From assembly GCA_002420115.1 (NCBI GenBank), contig DIHK01000042.1, forward strand, positions 125,680 through 189,679: a stretch of DNA of 64,000 nt. The letters run 5' to 3'. The notes below the pieces were generated by a model. That model saw nothing but the letters and a program-made list of their open reading frames with translations, searched no databases and was not told the origin of the DNA. The stretch comes from Nitrospira sp. UBA5698 (GTDB lineage Bacteria; Nitrospirota; Nitrospiria; Nitrospirales; Nitrospiraceae). The position numbers were made by a program, and so were the translations under genes. Below, one piece after another: positions 27,801 through 36,098 of the stretch (the first letter of the stretch is position 1; every line of letters starts with the position of its first letter).

Positions 27801-28518
27801 AGGCCCATCATGCGCACAGACCGTTCTTGCCTATGCCCGTCAGCACAACATTGCCGTGTTGGTGAATCGGCCGCTGAACGCCATGGTGGCACGAAACAAG
27901 ATGATCCGACTCGCGGAGCTTCCCATTGAGGACACGTCGATTGCGCTCGATCAGCAACTGAACACCATCGAGGCACTTGAGCAGGAATACCGGGCCTCCC
28001 TGGCCCCACAGATCCAATCGACTGGAACCGAGATGTCGCCGAGCGACTACTTCAATTGGGCCGCGGAACTGCGCGGTCTCCTTCCACAGATCCAAGGGCT
28101 CGAACATTGGGAACAGCTCGAGCATCACATGATTGCTCCCCGAGTGAATCAGATTCTCCAACTGCTTTCTCGCCAACTCTCCGGGACCACTGCTGAGGAG
28201 TGGGAGCACTGGCGGCAACGCTATATTCCCGAGTTCCTGACTCTTCTCCGTGCATTCAGACATGACGCAACCCTGCGGAGTCGAGCCCAGACCGAACAAA
28301 TCACCCGCGCCATTGGTCCGCTCTTGCCGGACGCACCGCGCGCTGCCTCTCTCTCCCAGAACATGCTCTGGTTACTCAGCAGCACACCTGGAGTGACCTG
28401 CGTCCTTAACGGCATGCGAACGCCATCCTATGTTGAGGATTCATTAGCCGTCTTGAGCTGGACACCGATCAGCGAACCTAGGCCGATCTATGAAGCCGCA
28501 CACGTACTCCTTCAGTGA
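24838..28518 (+). CDS. YyaL-type thioredoxin-domain protein fused to an aldo/keto reductase
   Basis: 1226 residues in one uninterrupted frame. Residues about 8-170 are the DUF255/thioredoxin-like domain with SACHWCH (Cys 58, Cys 61). Residues about 190-700 continue the YyaL/SSP411 pattern: an (alpha/alpha)6-barrel with GGFGTAPKFP, DHIGGGFARYSTDARWLVPHFEKMLYDN and GFYSSTDADSEG, ending with YICRNYTCRQP. After a linker, residues about 738-1226 are an aldo/keto reductase starting LGTTGLTTTRIGFGTYRV; the tetrad is Asp 781, Tyr 786, Lys 818, His 881. The reductase part is longer than usual, with an insert between Lys and His and a C-terminal helical extension. Cytoplasmic location is likely, as there is no signal peptide. 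The substrate is unknown. Confidence 0.88.
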   Translation: MSSSSTTGKPNRLIHETSPYLLQHAYNPVDWYPWGPEALQVAREKNRPILLSIGYSACHWCHVMERESFENQTIAELMNRWFICIKVDREERPDLDEIYMAATVAMNHGQGGWPMTVFLTPEQQPFFAGTYFPPEDRWGRPGFGSVLKKIADYWETHPSEVLEQAQELTAQLQGSRQHISPISISEAVMEEAVIQFKDEFDETHGGFGTAPKFPPAMGLSLLLRSHRRSGDAHTLTMVTKTLDMMAAGGIYDHIGGGFARYSTDARWLVPHFEKMLYDNALLTRVYVEAYQVTKTPRYRDVATDVLNYICREMTGPEGGFYSSTDADSEGVEGKFFVWTPTQVQEVLRNEEDSRRLCALYDITKSGNWEHTSIPNRLQPIEDVARQLQLTPDELLNTASRVKPLLYEARRQRVAPGLDDKIITSWNGMMLSAMAEAARVFGDVRYLRQATQTADYLLQHHARPDGRLFRTSRAGRAHLDAYLEDYAYLAEGLVDLYEAGAAESYLFAAARLADYLMTDFRDEEQGGFYTTAKQHEALILRHREGTDGATPSANAVAASALARLSFHFDRDDWRRAATAAIRAYGRQMTRYPRAFAKSLAVVDFLTEGPVELAFIGNAVQGSLSSLQQAVAQCYLPNRIIAVGSPLTPSSLPLLKDRPAASGLPSLYICRNYTCRQPITDPRLVTEALQTDQSTSLKLENEPRMLSGARLPGQATTQGTANYASRILSRSGQANLAQGLTPLGTTGLTTTRIGFGTYRVDTQHAEHRAALIQALQTSCNLIDTSTNYTDGDSERLVGSVLAELVASGEVQRNEIIVVSKIGYIQGQNLKIAEAKEKAGHPYPDMVKYGDGIWHCIHPEFLADQLTSSLDRLGLTTLDVCLLHNPEYFLLEARHRSVTDIEKLRTEFYDRLQRAFAYFESQVAAGRLQYYGVSSNTIASSADDPEGTSLSLMVQAAEKAARSLGASPHHFQVVQCPMNLFESGPATRANTGPSCAQTVLAYARQHNIAVLVNRPLNAMVARNKMIRLAELPIEDTSIALDQQLNTIEALEQEYRASLAPQIQSTGTEMSPSDYFNWAAELRGLLPQIQGLEHWEQLEHHMIAPRVNQILQLLSRQLSGTTAEEWEHWRQRYIPEFLTLLRAFRHDATLRSRAQTEQITRAIGPLLPDAPRAASLSQNMLWLLSSTPGVTCVLNGMRTPSYVEDSLAVLSWTPISEPRPIYEAAHVLLQ

Positions 28519-28552
28519 CGGTCGGCACGGCCCTCACTCAAAGGCAGACCAT

Positions 28553-29119
28553 ATGACACCGGTACGCAGTGTAACGCTCGTCAGTCTCTTCGGCCTTACC
28601 GTTCTGCTGATGCATGGATGTTCTTCCAAATCGGGCTCCCTCATCGGACAAGATCTGCGTGGGCAGGAAGAGCGGATCGCTGAACCAGCGATTAAGGAGA
28701 TCCCTCCGAATGATGCCCACCTCACCGGCTCACGTACACATCCTGCGATGCAGTCTGAACTGACGGCACGAAACGCCACTGGCTTGGATGCCGGAATCTT
28801 GGCCGACATCTTGTTTGACTTCGATCAAGAGGCCATCCAAGGGGACGCCCTCCACGTCCTGGAGTCCGATGCAAAACAACTGCAGCAAGACAGTATCACC
28901 CGCCTCATCTTGGAGGGGCGCGGCGATGATATTGGCACCTCTGCATATAATCTCGTGCTGGGTGAGCGGCGGGCCAAGAACGTCAAGGCCTATCTTCGGC
29001 GACTCGGTGTCTTGACAGACATCTCAACCACCAGCTACGGCAAAGATCGTCCGCTCTGCTTTGAGCACAGCAGCGAATGTCGACAAAAGAATCGAAGTGT
29101 TCATCTGGTCGTCCAGTAG
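28553..29119 (+). CDS. Pal-like OmpA-domain lipoprotein
   Basis: 188 residues from ATG 28553. The signal peptide ends in LLMHGC, a lipobox. The C-terminal 110 residues are an OmpA/Pal peptidoglycan-binding domain: ILFDFDQEAI, LEGRGDDIGTSAYNLVLGERRAKNVKAYL, SYGKDRPLC and QKNRSVHLVV. It is predicted to sit in the outer membrane and hold the peptidoglycan. It has two cysteines (PLCFEHSSEC) that typical Pal lacks. No tol genes lie nearby, so it is probably a Pal paralogue rather than the Tol-Pal member. The gene follows the YyaL fusion closely. Confidence 0.85.
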   Translation: MTPVRSVTLVSLFGLTVLLMHGCSSKSGSLIGQDLRGQEERIAEPAIKEIPPNDAHLTGSRTHPAMQSELTARNATGLDAGILADILFDFDQEAIQGDALHVLESDAKQLQQDSITRLILEGRGDDIGTSAYNLVLGERRAKNVKAYLRRLGVLTDISTTSYGKDRPLCFEHSSECRQKNRSVHLVVQ

Positions 29120-29248
29120 ACCCTCGGATAGGACTGCGCCACGCTGGCAGACTCTCCCGCGATTGTCACACGTTGTTCACTCTCCGCTTCTTGACAGATC
29201 CCTTGTTGTTCATTAAGGTCCCTACTGGCTTACAGGAGAAGTCGTGTC

Positions 29249-30802
29249 GTGTCCAAACTCGCCGTTATCGATATCGGAACGAACTCCATTCACATGGTGC
29301 TGGCAGAAATCCTACCTGATGCCAGCTTCAAAATCCTAGATCGGTTCAAAGACATGACCCGATTGGGCAACGGCGTGTTCGCCACCAGGCGCCTGTCCGA
29401 CGAGTCCATGGCTCGTGCGATGAATGTACTCAAGACATTGGTCACGCTCGCCCGTAACAAGGGGTTTGAGCGTATCATCGCCGTGGCGACCAGCGCGGTG
29501 CGAGAGGCCCAAAATGGTGGCGAGTTTGTTGCGATGATTCAGGAACAGATCGGCCTACGCGTGCGTGTGATCAGCGGGGTGGAAGAAGCCCGGCTCATCT
29601 TTCTGGGCGTCAAGCACAGTATCGCCCTCCCGGACGGACCGACGTTGGTCGTTGACATCGGTGGGGGATCGGTCGAGTTGATCGTGGGGAATCGAGATGG
29701 CCTGATGCACGGCACCAGCCTCAAACTGGGGGCAATCCGGCTCACCGAGCAATGCCTCCCGAAGACGCCGCCATCGCAATCCATGATGCGCACACTCGAA
29801 ACCGTCGTCACAACCCACCTCCGTGACGCCATTGGATCCTTTAAGATGAAGAAGTTTCACTCGCTGGTCGCCACCTCAGGCATGGCCGGCAATGTAGGCG
29901 AGGTCGTCCATCTCCGTCAAACGGGTCGCCCGCTACCACAACACAACCTGGCAACCGTTCTCTTGAAACATATCCGAAGCCTTGAAGCTGAGCTGGTCCG
30001 TTCATCGGTGAAAGACCGCTTGGCCATTCCAGGTCTAGATCCCAAACGAGTGGATACCCTGCTGCCTACCACCGTCGTACTACGATGCCTGCTCGAACTA
30101 TCCGGTCTTCAGGAAATCACGCTCTGTGACAAGGCCATTCGAGAGGGAATCATCTATGACTTTATCGCCCGTCATCGCGAAGGATTGAAGGCCGAACAGG
30201 ATTTTCCCGACATCCGCCGTCGAAACGTAATCGGTCTGGCTCGGCGCTGCCATGCCCCGGAGAGTCATTCGCTCCATGTGGCCGATTTGGCCTTGCAGTT
30301 GTTTGACCAGACCAAGCGTGAGCACCACCTCGGAGACCAGGCACGTACCTGGCTTGAATATGCCGCCATCCTGCACGACGTGGGGTATCATATCAATCCC
30401 AGACAACATCACAAGCACGCATACTATCTCATTAAACACAGCGATCTTGGCGGGTTGACGGCTGAAGATATTGATGTGGTCGCCAATATCGCTCGCTACC
30501 ACCGACGGTCTTTGCCGACGCTCAAACACGAAGAATTCACTAGCCTGCCGCCTCGCCTCCAACGCACTGTCAAGATCCTTGCCTCACTGTTGCGAATCGC
30601 GGATGGGCTCGACCGGACCCATTTTTCGCTGATCCAACGCCTGCAGGTCAAACTTGGGAAGCTGGTGACCATCGACGTGCAGCTCACAGGTGACGCGGAG
30701 ATGGAACTATGGGCCGCGAAGAGCCGAGCCGATCTTTTCGAACAGGTCTTTCGCAGGCGTGTTCAATTCACAGGTGTGCCGATGGAAATCCGGAAATCGT
30801 GA
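29249..30802 (+). CDS. ppx: Ppx/GppA family exopolyphosphatase / pppGpp phosphatase
   Basis: 517 residues from GTG 29249, with CAGGAGAA 9 bases upstream. The actin-like ASKHA domain covers residues 1-300: VIDIGTNSIHMVLAE (phosphate loop 1), ATSAVREAQNG, VDIGGGSVELIVG (phosphate loop 2). An HD-like helical domain follows (about 315-480) with YAAILHDVGYHINPRQHHKH. The family releases phosphate from polyphosphate or converts pppGpp to ppGpp in the cytoplasm. The two activities cannot be distinguished by sequence reading; no ppk gene is in view. Confidence 0.88.
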   Translation: MSKLAVIDIGTNSIHMVLAEILPDASFKILDRFKDMTRLGNGVFATRRLSDESMARAMNVLKTLVTLARNKGFERIIAVATSAVREAQNGGEFVAMIQEQIGLRVRVISGVEEARLIFLGVKHSIALPDGPTLVVDIGGGSVELIVGNRDGLMHGTSLKLGAIRLTEQCLPKTPPSQSMMRTLETVVTTHLRDAIGSFKMKKFHSLVATSGMAGNVGEVVHLRQTGRPLPQHNLATVLLKHIRSLEAELVRSSVKDRLAIPGLDPKRVDTLLPTTVVLRCLLELSGLQEITLCDKAIREGIIYDFIARHREGLKAEQDFPDIRRRNVIGLARRCHAPESHSLHVADLALQLFDQTKREHHLGDQARTWLEYAAILHDVGYHINPRQHHKHAYYLIKHSDLGGLTAEDIDVVANIARYHRRSLPTLKHEEFTSLPPRLQRTVKILASLLRIADGLDRTHFSLIQRLQVKLGKLVTIDVQLTGDAEMELWAAKSRADLFEQVFRRRVQFTGVPMEIRKS

Positions 30803-31376
30803 CACGATCCGTCCTGTTCAAGACTGCCCCTCAGCCGAAAGGTAAACTTCTTCCGGTTCTCAAGAGCCACGCACCTACGTTCAACTCCAAGGCACTACCT
30901 TTCTGACCACACTCAACCCATCTCCTTGCCGAAGTCACGCCCCCCCAAGGGTCTGCAACAGTCCAGACTGCTTCCATCAACGCAACCACGCTTGTCCTGA
31001 TTTTCCACCATCCCATAGTTGGAACTCTGAAAACGGTGCATTGAAGGACCACACTGTGTTCGAAACGAAGTGCACGTTGTACTAACCCCCAGACTTCAGC
31101 TGCTCCTCACCAATACCACTCAAAAGCAGAGGCATCTGAAATCATTTATGCATTTGGAGAAACCAGGAGGAAGACAATGACTCGGCAGATGTCGACTATA
31201 TTACTCACGATCGTTCACGAGCCTCAGCAGATCCAACTGGAGGACATTCTGTCATACTGACCCGAATTGACCTGGAATCAAGTATTCCCGCTCGCAGATG
31301 ATCACAGCCGCCTGAAACTCATCTGCTTACAGCGGCGAGGATTTGATTGCACAATGCGAACACCTACAAAGTAGGC
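30803..31376. other. Intergenic region between ppx and the exopolysaccharide locus
   Basis: 574 bases with converging genes on both sides. The only notable item is a 27-codon frame at 31177 with a good ribosome site (listed separately). No terminator with a T-tract was seen by eye. Confidence 0.4.
31177..31260 (+). CDS. Possible 27-residue small ORF
   Basis: ATG 31177 is preceded by CCAGGAGGAAGACA, an unusually strong ribosome site, and the frame runs 27 codons to TGA at 31260. The peptide starts MTRQMSTILLTIVHEP and ends DILSY. It has no recognisable family. It may be a genuine small protein, a leader peptide or the degraded start of a lost gene. Confidence 0.3.
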   Translation: MTRQMSTILLTIVHEPQQIQLEDILSY

Positions 31377-31811
31377 CTAGGCATTAATTCCTTTTCGTGC
31401 GACGGCCGGACGCCTGGTGCTCAAACGCTCAATCCGCGCTGCCACATCTCGATAGTCCGGATCTTCCCGTCGAATCCACCGATACGCCTCGAGTGTTTCC
31501 GCAACACGCCCTAATGATTCCAGCGTGCGACCGAGGACATAGAGGATCTGCACGGTTTCCTTTGATGAGGCTGTCGTCACATTCAACGCCTTTTGAAACG
31601 CCGGGACAGCCTCCTCATAGCAACCAGCCAGTTTATAGCACAGTCCGATCTGTGCATACGCCTTCAACGCCAGTGCGGCTTCGACAGCCGCCATTTCAAA
31701 CTGCTCGATCGCAGCCTTATGCAGTCCAGCCTGTTTGAGTGCAAGACCTCGTTCATAGCGTTCCTCAGGACTGACGGACGGATCGGAAATATCCTGTGCT
31801 GAATCAGACAT
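31377..31811 (-). CDS. Small TPR protein, paralogue of the tail of the neighbouring ATPase
   Basis: 144 residues made of about three TPR units (YERGLALKQAGLHKAAIEQF, ALKAYAQIGLCYKLAGCYEEA, LYVLGRTLESLGRVAETLEA). It aligns along its whole length with the C-terminal 130 residues of the ATPase encoded immediately upstream (KAYAQVGFCY versus KAYAQIGLCY; LGRSLESVGKS versus LGRTLESLGRV). It probably arose by partial duplication. It is cytoplasmic with no signal peptide, the last gene of the minus-strand locus, and probably binds protein partners shared with the ATPase. Confidence 0.75.
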   Translation of the reverse strand: MSDSAQDISDPSVSPEERYERGLALKQAGLHKAAIEQFEMAAVEAALALKAYAQIGLCYKLAGCYEEAVPAFQKALNVTTASSKETVQILYVLGRTLESLGRVAETLEAYRWIRREDPDYRDVAARIERLSTRRPAVARKGINA

Positions 31812-31849
31812 AAACGTCTTCGAGAATCACCCTGAATGGTGGAACACAC

Positions 31850-33256
31850 TCACTTGTGGCTGCCAATAAGAAAACGCTGCACATTGTCAATCATCCCACT
31901 GAACCAAGAATGTCCTCCTCCAACCTGTTCATCAACTTTTCCTAATGGCCTCAACGACACTCCCAGTTGTTCTAATCGATTGGGAACATCCCTAAAAGAC
32001 GGAGTGGACTGATTGATTCGGTCATACACCTCTCTCGCCTGATCACTCTTTCCAACAGATTCAAGACTACGTCCCAAACAGTAGAGGACATCCAGCATCT
32101 CCTTCATCGGGGCCGTCGGATCATCCAGAGCCGTGCAAAAAGCTTGAATCGCCGCCTGAGGTTCCCGCATCTTGACATAACAAAAACCAACCTGCGCATA
32201 GGCTTTGAACCACAGAGATTTGTCCTTGGCCGCTGCATGAAAGAGTTCTACGGCCTCTTTGAATTGCTCCTGCTCTTTTAACACCAGAGCTCGTTGATAC
32301 TGTTCTTCTGCATACCGACTCGAAGCGGATTCAGAAGGTTCATCGAGAACAAGCTCCAATGAGAGCGTTCGGCTGGAACCTTGGTGTTCCGCGGGTTCAT
32401 CCGGGGCCGATGCAAGGGCAACTAATTCTTCCGTGGCAGCGAGCGGGAGAATTCGCCCCTTGATCCGGTCAATGGCTGCCTGAGCGACCAACTTTGCGGT
32501 AATAGTTCCTGCTTGTTCCGCGTATCCATAGGTCAAGGTAATATCTGCGACTTGATTGATCAGTCGCGGATTCCCTTGGCTCAATCGATGCACAAGCGCA
32601 CAGGCCTGATCGGTAAAAAGCGTCGGACGCCCACCCGCGACATGGAGTCGATGGCGAATACAATTCGCCGTATCGGTTTCCGACAATGGCTTGAGATGAT
32701 AGTCGACGACAATCCGTTGTGCGAACTGAGTCATATCGATCCGTTGAAGCAGTGTATAGAGATCGGGCTGACCCGAGAGAATGATCTGCAGTCTTAATGT
32801 CCTCCCATCGTTCATATTCGACAACAATCGCAGCTCTTCAAGCAACTCAGCACCCAAACTTTGAGCTTCATCGATAATGAGAATGACCCGTCGAGACCGT
32901 TTCGACTCTTGTGACAGAAACTCAGAAAACAGGTGGTAGGCTTCGATAGGATCAAGCCGTTTGGTGCTTAATCCGAGGGACAACAGAATCCATGGCAAGA
33001 GCTGCTCGATATCGTACCGCGCGTTGGTCACCAACCCAATCTTGTGCCGGGCACCATGTTCAGCGATGAGTTTCTGGAGGAGGGAGGTCTTCCCGACACC
33101 GGGATCGCCCGTCAGCACCATAAACGGGGCCTCACTCAGAATGCCGTATTCCAATAGACTATACGCCGCCTGATGTTCTGTGCCCTGATAGAGGAAACTG
33201 CTGTCCGGTAGGAGAGCGAACGGTTTAGCCTTGAGCTGATAGAAGGATTCGTACAT
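31850..33256 (-). CDS. ExeA/GspA-like AAA ATPase with C-terminal TPRs (exosortase-locus type)
   Basis: 468 residues. The N-terminal AAA domain resembles the ATPase found in PEP-CTERM/exosortase loci: MYESFYQLKAKPF at the start, Walker A GDPGVGKT (50-57), Walker B VILIIDEAQ, sensor region LSGQPDLYTLL and QRIVVDYHLKPL. From about residue 310 there are TPR repeats (EEQYQRALVLKEQEQFKEAV, KAYAQVGFCY). Role in such loci is thought to be regulation or energising of polysaccharide or protein export at the inner membrane; the exact function is not established. It is separated from the kinase gene by a 221-base gap with a long hairpin. Confidence 0.85.
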   Translation of the reverse strand: MYESFYQLKAKPFALLPDSSFLYQGTEHQAAYSLLEYGILSEAPFMVLTGDPGVGKTSLLQKLIAEHGARHKIGLVTNARYDIEQLLPWILLSLGLSTKRLDPIEAYHLFSEFLSQESKRSRRVILIIDEAQSLGAELLEELRLLSNMNDGRTLRLQIILSGQPDLYTLLQRIDMTQFAQRIVVDYHLKPLSETDTANCIRHRLHVAGGRPTLFTDQACALVHRLSQGNPRLINQVADITLTYGYAEQAGTITAKLVAQAAIDRIKGRILPLAATEELVALASAPDEPAEHQGSSRTLSLELVLDEPSESASSRYAEEQYQRALVLKEQEQFKEAVELFHAAAKDKSLWFKAYAQVGFCYVKMREPQAAIQAFCTALDDPTAPMKEMLDVLYCLGRSLESVGKSDQAREVYDRINQSTPSFRDVPNRLEQLGVSLRPLGKVDEQVGGGHSWFSGMIDNVQRFLIGSHK

Positions 33257-33350
33257 AGGGATCAGCCGTTCTCACAGTTTACTGAAAAGCTTGTTTATTT
33301 CCAAACAAGTCGATGGAATGTTGCCTACCGAAACGCCTCTCAACAACTTC

Positions 33351-33457
33351 AGGATGCTCAAAAAGGCCGCAGCAAGCGAAGAGGTGAGGCGTACACTTCG
33401 GTACGTTGATCCTCTGAGCGATGCGGGAACGTCGCTGGCGGACGTTTTCAGCATCCT
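33351..33457. repeat. Long-hairpin intergenic repeat, complete copy
   Basis: The outer arms AGGATGCTCAAAAAGGCCG (33351-33369) and CGGACGTTTTCAGCATCCT (ending 33457) are inverted repeats matching at about 16 of 19 positions. The inner arms GAAGAGGTGAGGCGTAC and GTACGTTGATCCTCTGAG fold again around ACTTCG. Related sequence occurs at 19840-19878 and about 62130-62175. It lies between the kinase and ATPase genes and could act as a terminator or attenuator on the minus strand. Confidence 0.7.
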
Positions 33458-33477
33458 GCTAGACCCGCCGGTGCAGG

Positions 33478-34305
33478 TTAGGTAGCCAACATGGCTTTCA
33501 TGTCCGCAAGGGTTAAGGACGATCGGCCAGCCTTATTGAGGACCGTTCCTAGAACCGGTCGTGAATTCTTGACCAACGAAAGTGCACGCTGCAATTCCTC
33601 CCCCGTCGTCTTTCCCTCCTCCACGACCATCAGAAGCGCGTCCGTGTACGGAGAGAACGCCAAGACATCAGCCGTATGGAGCAATGGAGGGAGGTCAAAA
33701 ATCACGACCCGAGAGGGATAGCGATGCTTCAACTCCTCCACCAGCGCAACCATCTTCGGGGCGGTCAAGATTTCCGTGGAGTTCGAGATTGCGCGCCCTC
33801 CTGGTAACAAGACGAACCGCCCGATCCCAGGATGCAACAACAAATCCTCAACGGGGTGATCATCAAGCAGGTAATCGGCAAGACCGAGACAGTCTTTCAG
33901 GCCAAAGACTTGGTGTACTGTAGGATCCTGAAGGTCCGAATCCACCAACAAGACGGTCTGCGTTGTTTCCATGGCAAGACTGACCGCCAAATTAACGGCT
34001 GTCAAAGTTTTCCCTTCTCCATACCCAGGACTCGTTACACCGACGACATTCCATCCGTTTTCCCGAAGTCGCTGTGTGACTTGAGTTCGAAGGATTTTAT
34101 AGGCATCGACGAATGCCCCCTTCTTGTGTGCGGCCATCACGCGATGCCCACGCAAAACCGTGTGTGGAATACTCAGCGATCTAGTCTTGGTATACGTAAT
34201 CGGAGGCGGTACCGATTGGGTCGTCGCTCGCCCCGAGGTCTCACCACGACTAGAGGAACCCCTGCAGTCCTTGTACAGGTCTAGTGCGGCACGGATACGA
34301 TCCAT
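33478..34305 (-). CDS. CpsD/CapB-type polysaccharide tyrosine autokinase
   Basis: 275 residues from ATG 34305 (GGAAGG upstream; the gene starts 16 bases after the chain-length gene stop). BY-kinase motifs: Walker A SPGYGEGKT (92-100), Walker A' LLVDSDLQDP, Walker B VVIFDLPPLL. Such kinases work with the adjacent Wzz-like membrane protein to control polymerisation and export. The C-terminus (KAGRSSLTLADMKAMLAT) lacks the tyrosine cluster that is normally autophosphorylated, so control may differ from the textbook model. Confidence 0.85.
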   Translation of the reverse strand: MDRIRAALDLYKDCRGSSSRGETSGRATTQSVPPPITYTKTRSLSIPHTVLRGHRVMAAHKKGAFVDAYKILRTQVTQRLRENGWNVVGVTSPGYGEGKTLTAVNLAVSLAMETTQTVLLVDSDLQDPTVHQVFGLKDCLGLADYLLDDHPVEDLLLHPGIGRFVLLPGGRAISNSTEILTAPKMVALVEELKHRYPSRVVIFDLPPLLHTADVLAFSPYTDALLMVVEEGKTTGEELQRALSLVKNSRPVLGTVLNKAGRSSLTLADMKAMLAT

Positions 34306-34321
34306 AAAATAGCCTTCCGGG

Positions 34322-36094
34322 TTACTCCACTCCAAACCGTCTCAAAGCAGAAAACCACAAGACATCCAATGGGGTCACAAAGACGTGTACGAACACAATA
34401 GCCGTCGCGACCATACCGACTCCTGCAGTTTGCACAACCCTTCGCCTGAGCTTGACGTGGGACACGTCTTCTTCGTTCGGCATGAATGGAATCACGGCGA
34501 GGGGAAACTGCTGCGTCAGGGCCACAAGCTGCTCGGGCGTCCTGATGGAATGGTCAAGTGATTCCGCGGCTGCTCCCACGCCAACTCCTCCGCCCACTGC
34601 GAGAAGGAATCCAAGAAGAACGATCGCGAACCTGTTGGGTTTATAAGGTTTCTCGGGAAGACTGGGCGGATCAATAAGCGAGAAACGTTCCCCTTTTCGC
34701 TGAACCTCTAGTCCTTCTGAGACCTTTGCTTCCAGCAATCTCGAACGAATTTCTTGATACTTTTGCCCGGAAGTATCTCGATCTCGCATGAGCACCAAAT
34801 ACTCTGGTTCAATCTCAGGCCCTCGCTCTAGACGCGTTGCATAGCCCTGTAGTCGCCGTTTGATATCGGTACGGGTATTTCGAAGTCCCTCCAACGAAGA
34901 CGTCACGGAATTCAACTGGGCCTGCAGATTGATATAAGCTGGGTTCTCGGGGCGTTGATTGACAACCTTCCTTGGCACACTTCCAAGTCGAGACACTTCC
35001 TGTTCAAGGCCTGCAACTTTTCTACGAGCCTGTAGCACATCGGGATGTTCGGATCCCAATCGTTCTGAATCCGCTGCCAGCCCTGTACGCGCCTCGGTAA
35101 GCCGCTTCGAAGCTTCATCGACATCGGATGCCTCGCCGGCCTCCTTCTCCAACGCTTCGATTTCCTGTTTCATCTTCACGATGTCAGGATGCTCAGGAGA
35201 TAAATTCGCGGTGGCACCGGCATATTCAGCTCGCAGAGCGCGCAACCGTTCCGTCGAATCGAGAATACGTTCCCCGGTCACGGATAGGATGGGAGTATTC
35301 GGCTTTACTGTTGCCAATTCCCCTTCGAGATAGGTTTTGCGTTCTTCCAGAGTCCGAATCTGCTGATCGACATCCATCGATTCACGTTCGGCTTGATTCA
35401 GCAGTTGCTGATTCAACGGCATCAACTCCGGGAGTGCTCCCTTCGCTCGGTGTTTGAACGATGCGATACGTTCATCGATTTCCGTGATATGACGTGCCAG
35501 GTTTTCCGCTTCCTGCTGCAGGAACGACGTGGCCTCCTGCGCTTGTCGTTCACGGCTCTTCAAGTTCTCTCCCAAGAATAGGCTTGTCAGTTCATTCGCC
35601 ACCTTTTGAGCCAATTCGGGAGTTCGGTTTTGATAAGACACGGTAAAGGCGATGGTTGCCTTAGTGGCATGTTGCGTACGCTTATCCACGACATCCGCGC
35701 TGATCACTTCAACTTCGATATCCTTGATGAATCTCTTCACAATCTCTTCTGCCGGTGTATTTTTGCGAAGGTCCTGGTACAGATTAAATTGCTCGACCAC
35801 TTTCCAGAGCGTTGTTCGACTCATCACTTGTTGTTTGATCGTCTCAATCCGTTGATCGGCATAACTCGTAATGGTCGACCGAACAAGATCTGATGGAATT
35901 TCCTGTTCCTCGATAAGGATCGTGGCCGTGGACTTATACGTCGGCGGCCAAAAGAATGCCAAGAGCAAGGACGCTACCAACAGACCGAGGCCGGTAAGGA
36001 GAATAAGCTTGCGACGCCGATGAAACGCCGTGACGTAGTCCTGCACGCTCATGACTCGCTCAGAATACTGTCCAGATCCTTGTGACTGTGCCAT
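34322..36094 (-). CDS. Wzz/GumC-like polysaccharide chain-length determinant
   Basis: 590 residues. One transmembrane helix near residues 30-50 (KLILLTGLGLLVASLLLAFF), a periplasmic Wzz domain (YKSTATILIEEQEIPSDLV), a long coiled-coil region (about 190-400), the tyrosine-kinase-associated region RLLEAKVSEGLEVQRKGERFSLIDPPSLPEKPYKPNR and a second helix near 505-525. The last 40 residues carry another hydrophobic segment. It is an inner-membrane protein that sets polymer length and contacts the kinase encoded next. The start lies 4 bases after the beta-barrel gene stop. Confidence 0.88.
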   Translation of the reverse strand: MAQSQGSGQYSERVMSVQDYVTAFHRRRKLILLTGLGLLVASLLLAFFWPPTYKSTATILIEEQEIPSDLVRSTITSYADQRIETIKQQVMSRTTLWKVVEQFNLYQDLRKNTPAEEIVKRFIKDIEVEVISADVVDKRTQHATKATIAFTVSYQNRTPELAQKVANELTSLFLGENLKSRERQAQEATSFLQQEAENLARHITEIDERIASFKHRAKGALPELMPLNQQLLNQAERESMDVDQQIRTLEERKTYLEGELATVKPNTPILSVTGERILDSTERLRALRAEYAGATANLSPEHPDIVKMKQEIEALEKEAGEASDVDEASKRLTEARTGLAADSERLGSEHPDVLQARRKVAGLEQEVSRLGSVPRKVVNQRPENPAYINLQAQLNSVTSSLEGLRNTRTDIKRRLQGYATRLERGPEIEPEYLVLMRDRDTSGQKYQEIRSRLLEAKVSEGLEVQRKGERFSLIDPPSLPEKPYKPNRFAIVLLGFLLAVGGGVGVGAAAESLDHSIRTPEQLVALTQQFPLAVIPFMPNEEDVSHVKLRRRVVQTAGVGMVATAIVFVHVFVTPLDVLWFSALRRFGVE

Positions 36095-36098
36095 ACCG

